NCBI GenBank assembly: GCA_900473045.1
Contig: UCKS01000017.1
Span: 1-64,000, forward strand
Source of the DNA: Hyphomicrobiales bacterium
GTDB taxonomy: Bacteria; Pseudomonadota; Alphaproteobacteria; Rhizobiales; Rhizobiaceae
Direction: 5' to 3'
Length of the DNA: 64,000 nucleotides
The position numbers and the translations under genes are program-made. The notes under the pieces were generated by a model. The model saw nothing but the letters and a program-made list of their open reading frames with translations, was not told where the DNA came from and searched no databases. Shown here one piece after another: positions 16,660 through 25,560 of the stretch (positions are counted from its first letter, which is position 1; the number at the start of each line of letters is the position of its first letter).

Positions 16660-17940
16660 ATGACATTGCGTATGAAGACAAAACTGACGGTTGTGACTGC
16701 CCTGACAGCGCTTCTGCTGTCGGGCACGGCATTTGCCGATACCACGCTCACCTTTCTGGTCGATAACAACGCCGACTCGGTTGCGGCCGCCGAAGCGCTC
16801 GCCACTGCCTATTCCGAGAAGAACCCCGAGGTGACTGTCGAAGTCGAGCAGCGTCCGGGCGGTGGCGAGGGTGACAACATCGTCAAGACCCGGCTTGCGA
16901 CCGGCGAGATGACCGACGTCTTTCTCTACAATTCCGGTTCGCTGCTGCAGGCGCTGAAGCCCGAGACGTCGTTGCTGGACTTGAGCGACCTGCCGTCCCA
17001 GGCGAAGGTTGCCGACGGCTTCAAGTCGGTCGTTTCGACCGATGGCAAGGTGTACGGCATTCCCTACGGCACCACCATGGCCGGCGGTATTTTCTATAAC
17101 AAGAAGATCTATTCCGAGCTTGGCCTGACGCCACCCAAGACGTGGGCCGAGTTCATGGCCAACAACGATAAAATCAAGGCGGCCGGCAAGGTTGCCGTTG
17201 CCCAGACCTATCGCGATACCTGGACATCGCAGCTCTTCGTGCTGGCGGATTACTATAATCTGCAGGCGCAGGCGCCGAACTTTGCAGCCGATTACACGGC
17301 TAACAAGGCGAAATACTCAACGACGCCGGCAGCTGTCAAGGGCTTCGAGCGTCTGCAAGAGGTGCATGACAAGGGTCTTCTCAATGAAGATTTTGGCGCG
17401 GGCACCTATGACGATGGTCTGCGCATGGTGGCGACCGGCGAGGCTGCCCATTATCCGATGCTGTCCTTTGCGATCGGCGCCTTGAAGCAGAATCATCCCG
17501 ATGAAATGGCTGATGTCGGCTTTTTTGCCCAACCCGGCGATGACGCGGCCAACAACGGCCTGACGGTCTGGATGCCGCCGGCCGTCTATATTCCGAGGAC
17601 CACGGCCAATGTGGAAGAGGCAAAGAAGTTTGCCGATTTCGTCGGCAGCGTCGATGGCTGCAAGGCGATCATGGCCGTCAACACCGTGCAAGGTCCTCCA
17701 CTGATCGACGGTTGCGATCTGCCGCCGGATGTTCCGGCCGCGATCACCGACATGTTACCCTACTTCAAGGACGGCAAGACTGCTCCAGCGCTGGAATTCC
17801 TGTCGCCGATCAAGGGGCCGGCGCTGGAGCAGATCACCGTCGAAGTCGGCTCCGGCATGCGCCCCGCTGCTGAGGCGGCCGCCCTCTACGACGAGGATGT
17901 GCGCAAGCAGGCCAAGCAACTCGGCATTCCGAACTGGTGA
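16660..17940 (+). CDS. Sugar ABC transporter substrate-binding protein (family 1)
   Basis: The 426-residue protein starts with a Sec signal peptide ending TAFADT (about residue 28) and continues with a family 1 extracellular solute-binding fold (TTMAGGIFYNKKIYSELGL, KTWAEFMA). GGAGGAGG lies just upstream of the ATG. It follows the rhamnosidase by 39 bases and precedes two permeases and an ATPase, forming a complete carbohydrate importer. The ligand is inferred to be a rhamnosylated oligosaccharide from the operon context. Confidence 0.92.
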   Translation: MTLRMKTKLTVVTALTALLLSGTAFADTTLTFLVDNNADSVAAAEALATAYSEKNPEVTVEVEQRPGGGEGDNIVKTRLATGEMTDVFLYNSGSLLQALKPETSLLDLSDLPSQAKVADGFKSVVSTDGKVYGIPYGTTMAGGIFYNKKIYSELGLTPPKTWAEFMANNDKIKAAGKVAVAQTYRDTWTSQLFVLADYYNLQAQAPNFAADYTANKAKYSTTPAAVKGFERLQEVHDKGLLNEDFGAGTYDDGLRMVATGEAAHYPMLSFAIGALKQNHPDEMADVGFFAQPGDDAANNGLTVWMPPAVYIPRTTANVEEAKKFADFVGSVDGCKAIMAVNTVQGPPLIDGCDLPPDVPAAITDMLPYFKDGKTAPALEFLSPIKGPALEQITVEVGSGMRPAAEAAALYDEDVRKQAKQLGIPNW

Positions 17941-18008
17941 GCTGATTAAGTGCAAGAACAAGCCGCCCGCGAAAGCGGGCCGTCCCCCATGCCGTGGAAG
18001 GAGGACCC

Positions 18009-18888
18009 ATGGTCGAGGCCATAAAACCGAAACGCAAAATCGCCCTATCCGCTGTGGTTCTTTCTGCCGGCGGCGGTGATCTACGGCGTGTTTTTCCTTC
18101 TGCCGACGGCCACGTCCTTCTGGTACAGCCTGACGCGCTGGGACCTGATGACGGCCGAGTTCATCGGCCTTGAAAATTTTCACCAGTTCTTTTCGGAGCC
18201 GTTTCTGGTTCAGGGGCTGATCAACACGCTGATCTATGCCGCCATGACCTCTGGCTTGAAGACGATCTTCGGCCTGCTGCTTGCCGTGCTGCTGACCAGC
18301 AATCTGATTGCTCGCGGTTTTTTGCGCACAGTGGTGTTCTTTCCCGTTCTGGTGTCGACCATCGGTATCGGCATTACCTTTACCGTGATGATGCATCCGA
18401 CCCGCGGTATCATCAATGTGGCGCTGGAAGCCATCGGCATCGATGGGCCGGGCTGGCTCACCGACCCGGCGCTCGCCCTGTTTTCCGTCGCGCTCGTCGA
18501 TCTCTGGAAGGGCGTCGGTCTTGCAACATTGATCTTTATTGCAGGTCTTGCGGCCATCAGTCCTGATTATTACGAGGCTTCGCGTATCGATGGGGCGACC
18601 CGCATGCAGCAGTTCCGCCGTATCACGCTGCCTCTGGTCCAGCCCGCGACGATAACCGTTATCACGCTGTCGCTGATTGGGGGGCTGCGTTCTTTCGACC
18701 TGATCTGGGCGATGACGCGGGGCGGGCCGGGCTTCTCCTCCGATGTCGTCGCCTCGGTCATCTACAAGCAGTATCAAGCCGGTTTCTATGGGCTTTCGAC
18801 AGCGGGCAACGTCATCTTGTTCGGCTTGATCGCGGTTATTATGGTGCCGCTTACGTTTATGTTCAATCGCCGGGAGATCGAGCAATGA
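18009..18888 (+). CDS. Sugar ABC transporter permease, frameshifted near the 5' end
   Basis: The main frame encodes a six-helix MalF-type permease (first helix around AAVIYGVFFLLPTATS; EAA loop YYEASRIDGATRMQQFRRITLP). Its N-terminus lies in another frame. The best start is the ATG at 18009, five bases after AAGGAGG, which reads MVEAIKPKRK. Loss of one A from the four-A run at 18036-18039 would join this to SPYPLWFFLPAAVIYG. As written, translation from 18009 runs out of frame. The only in-frame start is a GTG at 18076, which has no ribosome binding site and falls inside the first membrane helix. It may be a real mutation, slippage in the A-run, or a sequence error. The gene ends 4 bases inside the next permease gene. 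Confidence 0.8.
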
Positions 18889-19712
18889 GGCGCACCCGTC
18901 CCATCGTCGTCGGGGGCATTTCGCTTGCCGTCTCCGCCGTTGTCTTCATCTTGCCCTTTCTGTTCATCGCATTGCAGGCGGTCAAGTCGCGCTCCGAGGC
19001 GTCGCGGCTGAACTTCCTGCTGCCCAAGGAATGGCTGCTCTGGGACAATCTCGTCGCAGTCGTTGAAGCGCGCAATTACCAGCTACTGCTCGCCTATTTT
19101 AATTCGACTGTTATCACCGTGTTCTCCGTGACGATCCTTGTCGTGTTTTCGGCGATGGTGGGTTATGTGATGCAGCGGCGGAAGTCGCGGTGGAATAGCG
19201 TCGTGCAGGGGGCCGTCCTGATCGGTCTAATGATGCCGCCGGCCGTGGTGCCGACCATCGGTCTGCTGCAGTCGATCGGCTTGTTCAAGACCATGACCGG
19301 CATGGTTCTTATTCAGGTCGCCTATAATCTCTCCTTCTCGACGCTGCTCTATCGCTCGTTCATCGGCACCATTCCGCGTGATCTCGATGAAGCCGCGATG
19401 ATTGATGGCGCAAAACCGTGGCAGATCTTCGTCAGGGTAGTGATGCCGCTTCTGAAGCCGGTGACGGTGACCAACATCGTCGTGCAGTCGATTGCCATCT
19501 TCAACGACTTCACCAACCCGCTCTACTACCTGCCGGGCAAGGAAAACGTGACGGTGCAACTGACGCTCTACAATTTCCAGAGCATGTATACGAGCCAGTA
19601 CAATCTGCTCTTCATGAACATCCTCCTCGTAACGATCCCGCCGCTCATCGTCTTCATCTTCTTCAATCGACAGATCGTTGCCGGCATGACCGCCGGTGGT
19701 GTGAAAGGCTAA
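18885..19712 (+). CDS. Sugar ABC transporter permease (MalG type)
   Basis: The 275-residue protein has six predicted transmembrane helices and the EAA loop [26 protein letters not shown]. Its ATG overlaps the stop of the preceding permease (ATGA), which indicates translational coupling. If the upstream frameshift is real, coupling from that gene would be impaired. It belongs to the rhamnosidase operon and forms the membrane channel with the partner permease. Confidence 0.93.
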   Translation: MRRTRPIVVGGISLAVSAVVFILPFLFIALQAVKSRSEASRLNFLLPKEWLLWDNLVAVVEARNYQLLLAYFNSTVITVFSVTILVVFSAMVGYVMQRRKSRWNSVVQGAVLIGLMMPPAVVPTIGLLQSIGLFKTMTGMVLIQVAYNLSFSTLLYRSFIGTIPRDLDEAAMIDGAKPWQIFVRVVMPLLKPVTVTNIVVQSIAIFNDFTNPLYYLPGKENVTVQLTLYNFQSMYTSQYNLLFMNILLVTIPPLIVFIFFNRQIVAGMTAGGVKG

Positions 19713-19717
19713 GTACC

Positions 19718-20701
19718 ATGTCAGGCGTTCAACTGAAGGACATCCGCAAGAGTTTTGGTGCGCTCGAGATCATCAAGGGCATCGACCTTGATATCCAGCC
19801 GGGCGAATTCGTGGTCTTCGTCGGCCCTTCCGGCTGCGGCAAATCGACATTGCTGCGCATGATCGCGGGGCTGGAGGACGTCACGTCCGGCGTTTTGAAC
19901 ATCGGAGGAAAGGATGTGACCTATGCGGACCCTTCCAAGCGTGGCATCGCGATGGTGTTCCAGTCTTACGCGCTCTATCCACATATGACCGTGGCGGAAA
20001 ACATCGGTTTCGGCCTGTCACTTGCCGGCCGTCCAAAGGTGGAGATCGAGGCGAAGGTGCGGGCGGCGGCGGAATCGCTGCAATTGATCCATTTGCTCGA
20101 TCGCAAGCCCAAGGCGCTTTCCGGTGGCCAGCGCCAGCGGGTCGCGATTGGCCGCGCCATCGTTCGCAATCCCGATGTCTTCCTGTTCGATGAGCCGCTT
20201 TCAAACCTCGATGCATCGCTCCGCTCGCAGATGCGGCTTGAAATCACGGACCTGCACAAGAAGCTCGGGGCAACGATGATCTATGTGACCCACGATCAGG
20301 TCGAGGCGATGACCATGGCCGATAAGATCGTCGTGCTAAAGGATGGCCGCGTCGAACAGGTCGGCAGCCCGATGGATCTCTACAACAAGCCCGCAACGCC
20401 CTTCGTTGCCAGTTTCATCGGCAGCCCGAAAATGAATCTCTATTCGGGTGTGGCGGCCGAGGGGCTGGGCTGCAAGACCTACGGCATCCGGCCGGAAGAC
20501 CTGACGTTGTCCTTCGAAAAGGGACGCTGGAACGGCAGAATCCGTCACGTCGAGCGGCTGGGCGCCGATGCATTGGTGTATCTTAAGGTTGAAGGCTTGG
20601 GCGACATGGTGGCCCGCACCTTGGGCGGTGCGAAGTTCCAGCCAGGTAACATCGTTTGGGCGGAACCCGATGCGACTAAAGAGCACCGATTTGATCTTTA
20701 G
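19718..20701 (+). CDS. Sugar ABC transporter ATP-binding protein (MsmX/UgpC type)
   Basis: The 327-residue ATPase has Walker [10 protein letters not shown], signature LSGGQRQR, Walker [13 protein letters not shown] and the switch histidine ([10 protein letters not shown]). A short C-terminal TOBE domain follows. The ATG at 19718 is five bases after the permease stop. A longer in-frame extension to 19418 lies wholly inside that permease gene and is rejected. It energises the importer of the rhamnosidase operon and is the last gene before a 640-base intergenic stretch. Confidence 0.93.
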   Translation: MSGVQLKDIRKSFGALEIIKGIDLDIQPGEFVVFVGPSGCGKSTLLRMIAGLEDVTSGVLNIGGKDVTYADPSKRGIAMVFQSYALYPHMTVAENIGFGLSLAGRPKVEIEAKVRAAAESLQLIHLLDRKPKALSGGQRQRVAIGRAIVRNPDVFLFDEPLSNLDASLRSQMRLEITDLHKKLGATMIYVTHDQVEAMTMADKIVVLKDGRVEQVGSPMDLYNKPATPFVASFIGSPKMNLYSGVAAEGLGCKTYGIRPEDLTLSFEKGRWNGRIRHVERLGADALVYLKVEGLGDMVARTLGGAKFQPGNIVWAEPDATKEHRFDL

Positions 20702-21254
20702 CATTTTTGTAGAACACGAGTGGATAATATTTTTATTGTCCTGCCGTGATCACTGTGATGGGATAGCGTGACCCTTGGCGGCGCCATTGAAGTAGGACTT
20801 TTTCAGCTCGACAGCTGCGCTCGCATCGCTGCTTCCGGCCACGACACGTAGCTGCGTGGATATTGCAAGTGTCGACCCATGCACCAGGGCAACGTCCATG
20901 CGTGGTAGACCCTGTTAATTAATAGACTTGCCAAATGTCCCGCGATTTACGTCTCAGACAAACTTCCATAAATCGCCTTATGCACTGAATCCATTTTTAT
21001 CAAGCACTTAACCCGTTTGGGCAAGGCATCGACGGTTCCGATCCAATCAAGGCGTGAGTTGATAGTATCAAACGCTCAGGAGCTCTGCGTCTAGGATGCT
21101 TGAGGAAGTCAGGCTAGCTCTCCGGGCATTGTCACCCAGGCCCTGGTAAATAAGTTCTCGGTTAGTGGTGAACCCTTAACGTTCGCATGCCCACCTGCAA
21201 AGCGCGCAAGCACCAGAGACGTTGCGCGACGTTCACTGCGCGTACGCACACTAA
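20702..21254. other. Long intergenic stretch, no gene seen
   Basis: Between the sugar ATPase and the toxin-antitoxin promoter region I find no supported coding region, tRNA or strong terminator. TGTAGAAC just after the ATPase stop (about 20707) matches one LacI operator half-site but has no inverted partner. Confidence 0.4.
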
Positions 21255-21309
21255 ACGTACATAGATTCCGTGCACCAACTTGACGAGTACGTCATTTTGA
21301 CGTACATAG
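21255..21309 (+). promoter_or_regulatory. Operator region of the DUF1778/GNAT toxin-antitoxin operon
   Basis: Two direct copies of ACGTACATAG (21255-21264 and 21300-21309) start 45 bases apart. Overlapping the second is a perfect inverted repeat TACGTC-ATTTT-GACGTA (21288-21304). It ends 33 bases before the antitoxin ATG. Ribbon-helix-helix antitoxins usually bind such sites to repress their own operon. Confidence 0.6.
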
Positions 21310-21342
21310 CGCTGCACTGTTACACCCGAATAGGAGGCGACT

Positions 21343-21651
21343 ATGCTTGCTTTCAAAGACACGACTGCCGAAATCGATGAACCAAACGACGCACGTATGG
21401 GCTTCCGTACGAAGGCGCGCATCAAGGCGGCAATTCAACGCGCTGCTGCGCTATCCGGTGTAGACGACTCCGCTTTCACGATCAACGCTGCTTATCAATC
21501 TGCCATAACGACAATTGCCGCTCATGAACGGACTGTTTTGCAGCCAACCGATCATGCTGCGTTTTTTGCTGCACTGGATAACCCGCCAGAGCCGACAGAT
21601 AGACTTAATGCTGCTTTCAAGCGTCACAGCGAGACTGTCGTTTCGAAATAA
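21343..21651 (+). CDS. DUF1778 (TacA-like) antitoxin
   Basis: The 102-residue protein has an N-terminal ribbon-helix-helix-like part (MGFRTKARIKAAIQRAAALSG) and a C-terminal tail of the type that wraps the acetyltransferase toxin (FFAALDNPPEPTDRLNAAFKRH). AGGAGG precedes the ATG. Its stop overlaps the toxin ATG by one base (TAATG), the usual order for this type II toxin-antitoxin class. It should neutralise the toxin and repress the operon. Confidence 0.88.
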   Translation: MLAFKDTTAEIDEPNDARMGFRTKARIKAAIQRAAALSGVDDSAFTINAAYQSAITTIAAHERTVLQPTDHAAFFAALDNPPEPTDRLNAAFKRHSETVVSK

Positions 21652-22193
21652 TGCCGCAAAACGAAGCGCCAAAACCCATCATCGAGCCGCTCGATCCACT
21701 TAGACATGATCGGGCGGCTTTTTCGTGCGGCATCGAGCAGGTCGATAATTTCTTTCATAAGACCGCAAACAAGCTTCAGAAGAGCGACTATCTTCGTGTT
21801 TTCGTGATGACGCAAGACGAAGGCCCGGTGATGGGCTTCTACGCCATCAACAGCCACGCTGTTGACTATACGGAGCTTCCGAAAAGGTTCGCGCGTGACC
21901 GGCCCGGACACGGGTCAATCCCCGCGGCCTACATCTCAATGATCGGTCGCGATTTGAAATTCGTTGGCAGCGGATACGGCGGTGACCTGCTGATCGACTG
22001 CTTGACGCGAATAGTGCGTATCTCCGATGACATAGGTACGGCAATCGTAATGCTCGATGTCCTGGACTGTGGTGACGCAGAGCGGACCGAGAAACGAGTA
22101 AAGCTTTACAATGACTACGGCTTCCAGCCTCTGCCAACAAATGCGATGCGGATGTTCCTCCCGATCGAGACGATCAAGAAGATGCTCGACTAA
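21651..22193 (+). CDS. GNAT acetyltransferase toxin (TacT-like)
   Basis: The 180-residue GNAT protein has the typical start of this toxin class (IEPLDPLRHDRAAFSCGIEQVDNFF). It also has the acetyl-CoA binding loop region (VGSGYGGDLLIDCL) and a late tyrosine/phenylalanine segment (LYNDYGFQPL). Such toxins acetylate the amino group of charged tRNAs and block translation. The antitoxin lies directly upstream with overlapping stop and start codons. Length and motifs are those of an intact member. Confidence 0.88.
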   Translation: MPQNEAPKPIIEPLDPLRHDRAAFSCGIEQVDNFFHKTANKLQKSDYLRVFVMTQDEGPVMGFYAINSHAVDYTELPKRFARDRPGHGSIPAAYISMIGRDLKFVGSGYGGDLLIDCLTRIVRISDDIGTAIVMLDVLDCGDAERTEKRVKLYNDYGFQPLPTNAMRMFLPIETIKKMLD

Positions 22194-22557
22194 CCCCTGA
22201 CGCTCTTGGAGTTTCGGGCGACACTGGTTCGTCTCGGTTTCTCAATGGGACTGCGCTCCCAGGCCAGGCCTTCAGTGCGAGATCGATCAGCCGCTTGAGC
22301 CGCGCATTGCAGGCGCCATCGCAGGCCTGTGCAGACATGCAATGGATAAAAGCCCCGTAGAAGCGAGCGTATCTGGATCGGTCTGCGGCGGAAACTCGCC
22401 TTCCTCGACGGAACGGGTGAGCGGGCTTATCGGGATCACAAGCTCGGGACGTTCGGACCTGCATCGGAATGCAAGTGTATCGACCCGGCCGTGTATTTGG
22501 TCGAGAGCGCGGCGCGGGGTGAGCTTTGACACTTCAGAAAAAGGACACGTCAACTGT
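22194..22557. other. Intergenic stretch after the toxin gene
   Basis: Open frames cross this stretch on both strands, for example 22287-22553 on the minus strand, but they lack ribosome binding sites and recognisable domains. It may contain an unrecognised gene remnant. Nothing can be supported. Confidence 0.35.
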
Positions 22558-22752
22558 CTAACTCAAGTCTGTGAGTATATCACCTATGCTCGGGTCGTCT
22601 GGATTCGGCTCCGGCTTATCGCCAGGAAGGCGGCCTGGGTCCGGCCGGGGCTCCCGTTCGGGCTCAGCTGGAGGCAGGTCCGGAACGTCGATCGGCTGAA
22701 CCGGTGGGGTGGGGCCGGGCAAGTCCGGACCGGGAGTTACAGGAAGGGTCAC
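22558..22752 (-). CDS. Small proline-rich acidic protein paired with DUF982
   Basis: The 64-residue product is rich in proline and acidic residues (TLPVTPGPDLPGPTPP, PGRLPGDKPEPNPDDP), like the 4077-4304 protein, with a short non-proline end (SIGDILTDLS). GGAGG at 22760-22764 is seven bases from the GTG at 22752. A TTG two codons earlier is too close to that site to be the start. It lies just downstream of a DUF982 gene on the same strand, repeating the pair seen at 3.8-4.3 kb. The function is unknown. Confidence 0.65.
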   Translation of the reverse strand: MTLPVTPGPDLPGPTPPVQPIDVPDLPPAEPEREPRPDPGRLPGDKPEPNPDDPSIGDILTDLS

Positions 22753-22770
22753 AGTCAATCCTCCAAAGTG

Positions 22771-23034
22771 TCATTTCGCGCGAAGTTCTTGATCCATCGT
22801 AGCGGCGATAAACGCTTGACGAGCCTGTTCCGGCGATATCTTTCGCTCCACAGCGAGCCTGCAGCAGCGAGCTGCGTTCGCGGTGATGTGGCTCTGAGGT
22901 CCGACTATATGGCGGTTCAAAATCTCAAAACCCTGAAGAGGGCCGCATACTTTTTTCTGAATACCGCCCCGCAGATTTACGGTCACCGGCTGCCACAGAA
23001 TTTCGGTAGGGGTGCAGATTTCATTCGGGTGCAT
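22771..23034 (-). CDS. DUF982 family protein
   Basis: The 87-residue protein carries the DUF982 pattern: ILWQPVTVNLRGG, a GPLQGFEIL segment, a cysteine-containing middle (AARCCRLA) and the ending EQARQAFIAATMD. The ATG at 23034 is chosen because GGGAGGAG lies three bases upstream. The longer frame to 23121 would run over the promoter at 23064-23088. The proline-rich gene follows 18 bases after its stop. The function of DUF982 is unknown. Expression under general stress is inferred from the promoter. Confidence 0.8.
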   Translation of the reverse strand: MHPNEICTPTEILWQPVTVNLRGGIQKKVCGPLQGFEILNRHIVGPQSHITANAARCCRLAVERKISPEQARQAFIAATMDQELRAK

Positions 23035-23063
23035 TTGCTCCTCCCAATTCTTGCTGGCCGACA

Positions 23064-23088
23064 AACTCGAATCCTCGATTTTTGTTCC
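23064..23088 (-). promoter_or_regulatory. EcfG-type promoter upstream of DUF982 gene
   Basis: On the minus strand, GGAAC (23088-23084), 16 bases, AGTT (23067-23064), ending 29 bases before the ATG at 23034. Bases around it (GGAACAA, GATTCG, AGTTTGTC) match the promoter of the other DUF982 gene at 3775-3800. Confidence 0.6.
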
Positions 23089-23317
23089 ATGGAGGACGGT
23101 ATGACCGGTAGTCGCGTTCACCGTATCGACATCTAAAAGATAGCACGGGAATGCAACGCGAGGCCCATGGAACCCATCTGCACAGCCCCGCCAGGCGCCG
23201 GCCGTTGAGTGCTACCGCAAGCTCACAGTGCGCGAGATCGGCGCCAGACACGGGGGAGGGGCATTTGCGCCTTGTCCTGCAGCTCATGACCGATACGTGG
23301 CAGAATGTCCGCGAGCT

Positions 23318-23557
23318 TTACTTTGACATGCTCAAGGCTGTCTCCCGGCTGCCCAAAACCCCGACCTGATCAACCGGAGCTCTCTCGTCGCCGACTTCGA
23401 TTCCATCAACCTCGGTAACCTCCGCCGGAAAGCCAAGGCTAAGCGTGAGGTCTCGGCTACCTCGGAACACGCCAACGAAGGACATCTGCTGGGATGTCGC
23501 CAACCTGCGCGCCTCGGCATCCGTGCCGACGGGGATGATGTTGATTCCGATGGCCAC
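23318..23557 (-). pseudogene. Fragment of an LLM-class flavin monooxygenase
   Basis: The minus-strand frame of about 79 residues reads MAIGINIIPVGTDAEARRLA, TSQQMSFVGVFRG and GSRETALSMSK. This resembles the C-terminal part of bacterial luciferase-like monooxygenases (AGINVIPADTDAEAE..ATSQQMSFV; VGSPETV). Neither the N-terminal two thirds nor the true C-terminus is present. It is a short remnant and the assignment rests on these motifs only. Confidence 0.5.
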
Positions 23558-23635
23558 GTACGATTAGCGTTGATGAGGCGATGAAGCGATAGCACCGGAA
23601 TCGGTCAAGCATGATCAGCCCTCTAAGTTGTCAGC

Positions 23636-23760
23636 GATGCGCGGGGAAGCAGCGTCCCAGAGAGGAGGACTGCCGAGCGCAAGCATACGTGATGGACCCA
23701 ATAGGGAAGGCCGGATTCTTTCCTTCCCGTTCGCTTGCAAAAGAAACATCCTCGAGAAGG
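23636..23760. repeat. Dispersed noncoding repeat, copy 1
   Basis: By eye this segment resembles 43532-43660. Shared blocks include CCCAGAGAG, GAGGACTGCCG, AGGGAAGGCCG and GCAAAAGAAAC, in the same order and spacing. Neither copy has a conserved reading frame. It may be an intergenic repeat or an RNA gene on the minus strand. This copy lacks the terminator hairpin seen beside copy 2. Confidence 0.45.
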
Positions 23761-23982
23761 CCAATCTCGTGATAAGCGTTTTTCCCGAGGAGTGATCGGG
23801 GCTGAAGCGAGCGAGCTTGCGGCTGCGATATGGGGCGTCTCTTGTTTGATTTCAGATCTGATCCGCCAAGAGCCGCGCTGAGATAGAGGCCAGCCGCACA
23901 AGTAGCGCGACCAGCCTCCGTATCGCCTCCGCCAGACGACGGGGACAGGTAGCATTTTGATTCAGCGGAATCAACCTTCCGG

Positions 23983-24007
23983 GGAACATTCTCGCCATAA
24001 GCGGGTT
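23983..24007 (+). promoter_or_regulatory. EcfG-like promoter of a 62-residue gene
   Basis: GGAAC (23983-23987), 16 bases, GGTT (24004-24007), ending 20 bases before the ATG at 24028. One mismatch to GGAAC-N16-CGTT. Confidence 0.45.
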
Positions 24008-24027
24008 TTCCGGCGAAGGAGACTATA

Positions 24028-24216
24028 ATGAAGATTCCCGCACCAACGTACGAGCCTGGAGAGATGCAGCGCACCATGGAGTGCGAAGAACTCATCCATC
24101 CTCTGATAGATACGATCGTAACTTCTGCCGTTGCTTCTGGCTGGACAATTGATGAGGCGCTGATTGCTGTTGAGGAGGCAGTAAAGGATATCAGGACGGC
24201 TAAGCCTAGTGGTTAG
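24028..24216 (+). CDS. Small helical protein, GWTIDEAL family
   Basis: The 62-residue product has GAAGGAG six bases before its ATG. It reads as a mostly helical acidic protein: ELIHPLIDTIVTSAVASGW, then TIDEALIAVEEAVKDIRTA. The second half matches 25696-25857 (GRWSSEELLLAIGDAADSAL) and 43272-43448 (GRTRDEVLLAISDGADRAL). It is therefore one of three related small genes in this window. No known domain was recognised. Stress expression is suggested by the upstream promoter. Confidence 0.65.
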   Translation: MKIPAPTYEPGEMQRTMECEELIHPLIDTIVTSAVASGWTIDEALIAVEEAVKDIRTAKPSG

Positions 24217-24225
24217 GCTCGCAAT

Positions 24226-24258
24226 AAAAAGCCGCCACTCCGTGTAGGGAATGGCGGC
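24226..24258 (-). terminator. Hairpin, terminator in minus orientation
   Basis: GCCGCCACTCC (24231-24241) pairs with GGAATGGCGGC (24248-24258) with one mismatch. Five A lie on its left, which is a T-run for minus-strand transcripts. It may also stabilise the 3' end of the gene at 24028. Confidence 0.55.
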
Positions 24259-24259
24259 G

Positions 24260-24876
24260 CTGAAATGGCTCACAATACATAACCTGCAATATGGAATGCA
24301 CTGCCTCTCTCCCAAGAGAACATGTATACCACTGCAATTTTAGGGGTTTATCAAGTGCCATTTTTGGGGTTGTTGTGCGTCTGTATAATATTGTTCAACG
24401 AAAGGGTCCTTGGCCACCAACTATCGCGTCAAGCCAAGTTTCTCGGCTGTACGAGCAACGCTCTCTCGCTTCATTCGCTGCCAGGCTTCAGCCGTGCGTC
24501 AATGGCCCGATTGTTCAAATTCCGCGTGCCGTGAATTGCTCGTGGCATCTTGTGAGTGGACACCCATAGGCTGAAGATCGACTGGCCGGTACCTCAGTAT
24601 TCAGCCCTTCCTTACGGTCAATGAGGCAGGGGGAGTTATCGTCGGTCACGGTTTCGCCTCGCTGCGATCATCTCTTCGATCCATGACCTCCGTCTTGACT
24701 AAGGCGACACGGCGATCGCCCAAATCGACTGTATCCTAGAAGCGGCCTTTAGCCCTGTATGTGTTTATCATCGACCTGGATGTACTGGTTGTGATGGCGG
24801 CTAGGTTCAACGAAACAAGAATCGCGATGTCCTCAATGGGCTTTTGGCGCCGGCGACCGCATTCAGATATTTTCTA
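24260..24876. other. Intergenic stretch, no gene seen
   Basis: No reading frame here has both a ribosome binding site and a plausible protein. No RNA gene or repeat was recognised. Confidence 0.35.
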
Positions 24877-25014
24877 ATGGTGGCGGAACTCCCACCCCCT
24901 AACTTTGAACAACCAAGGCGTTTCGTCCTAAACGAAATCATCGGTTTAACCCTCTTGGTCGGAATAGTGGCCGGTGTCGGGGCATTGGCGCGCCGATTGC
25001 TGCGGGCAGCCTAA
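24877..25014 (+). CDS. Possible small membrane protein
   Basis: This 45-codon frame encodes a proline-rich start (MVAELPPPNFEQPRRFVLNE) and one strongly hydrophobic helix (IIGLTLLVGIVAGVGAL) ending in a basic tail ARRLLRAA. That is a sensible single-pass inner-membrane design. No clear ribosome binding site precedes the ATG and no homologue is recognised, so it may be fortuitous. Confidence 0.35.
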   Translation: MVAELPPPNFEQPRRFVLNEIIGLTLLVGIVAGVGALARRLLRAA

Positions 25015-25104
25015 TCCGACCAATCGCACACTCGGCGAAGGCAGTCAAAAAAATGCCGCAACTCGAGTTGCGACAATGAAATAGCCCAAAGCGTTTTATA
25101 TTGA

Positions 25105-25179
25105 TCACCGAAGTCCGAAGAAGGACAGGATGGCTATTACGATGACGACTAGGCCAACAATGTAAATGATGCGGTTCAT
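25105..25179 (-). CDS. 24-residue conserved-type membrane peptide
   Basis: The minus strand encodes a 24-residue peptide beginning MNRIIYIVGLVVIVIAILS and ending FFGLR, a single transmembrane helix. AAGGA lies seven bases before the ATG, and a perfect EcfG-type promoter lies 31 bases upstream. Very similar tiny peptides are annotated in many rhizobia. A role in the membrane under stress is inferred from promoter and topology only. Confidence 0.7.
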   Translation of the reverse strand: MNRIIYIVGLVVIVIAILSFFGLR

Positions 25180-25210
25180 GATGGGTTCCTTACTGTGCAG
25201 ACAACGATGG

Positions 25211-25235
25211 AACGCGGCGCCAAGCACTTGGTTCC
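25211..25235 (-). promoter_or_regulatory. Perfect EcfG (general stress sigma) promoter
   Basis: On the minus strand GGAAC (25235-25231), exactly 16 bases, CGTT (25214-25211). It ends 31 bases before the ATG of the 24-residue membrane peptide and matches the consensus at all nine positions. Confidence 0.75.
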
Positions 25236-25348
25236 ATGATGATTTAAATCGGCCGTTGACATGGAGCGGGTGGTTTCGCTCACCGTCGGCGGAACAAACT
25301 TTGGCCGTCGTCGGTTCGTCGTTGTTAGAACTCAGGAGAACACCGATA

Positions 25349-25560
25349 TGAGTATCCCCCAGTCATGCCGGTTCCGGGCGCCGACCAGTGCCTGGCATTG
25401 GGGTTAAAGAGCCAGATCCAAATCGCCTGCCCGACGAAGAGCCGGTACCCAATCCCGACGAGAATCCCGATCCGCCACAACAGGCTATCCATACTTGCGC
25501 CCGCCGGTCTGGGGGATGCTCTGCCACGGAGTGCAATTCATTCGTCCAAGTGAGGTCTAC
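25349..25560 (+). pseudogene. Decayed copy of the proline-rich DUF982-linked protein
   Basis: Translating in alternating frames recovers MSIPPVMPVPGADQ, PGIGVKEPDPNRLPDEEPVP and NPDENPDPPQQA. These match the intact gene at 4077-4304. Against that copy, one C is missing near 25360, another near 25386, and further single bases are missing near 25505 and 25535, so no continuous frame remains. The ribosome binding site (TCAGGAGAAC) and the 3' flank (GGTGTGGT..CTAGGGCATCTAGCTTCG) are still recognisable in both copies, showing a duplicated segment. No DUF982 gene remains upstream. Confidence 0.8.

Noticed and set aside
22342-23136. 264-codon plus-strand frame
   Set aside because: It is antisense to the DUF982/proline-rich pair, which has promoter, ribosome binding sites and family similarity.
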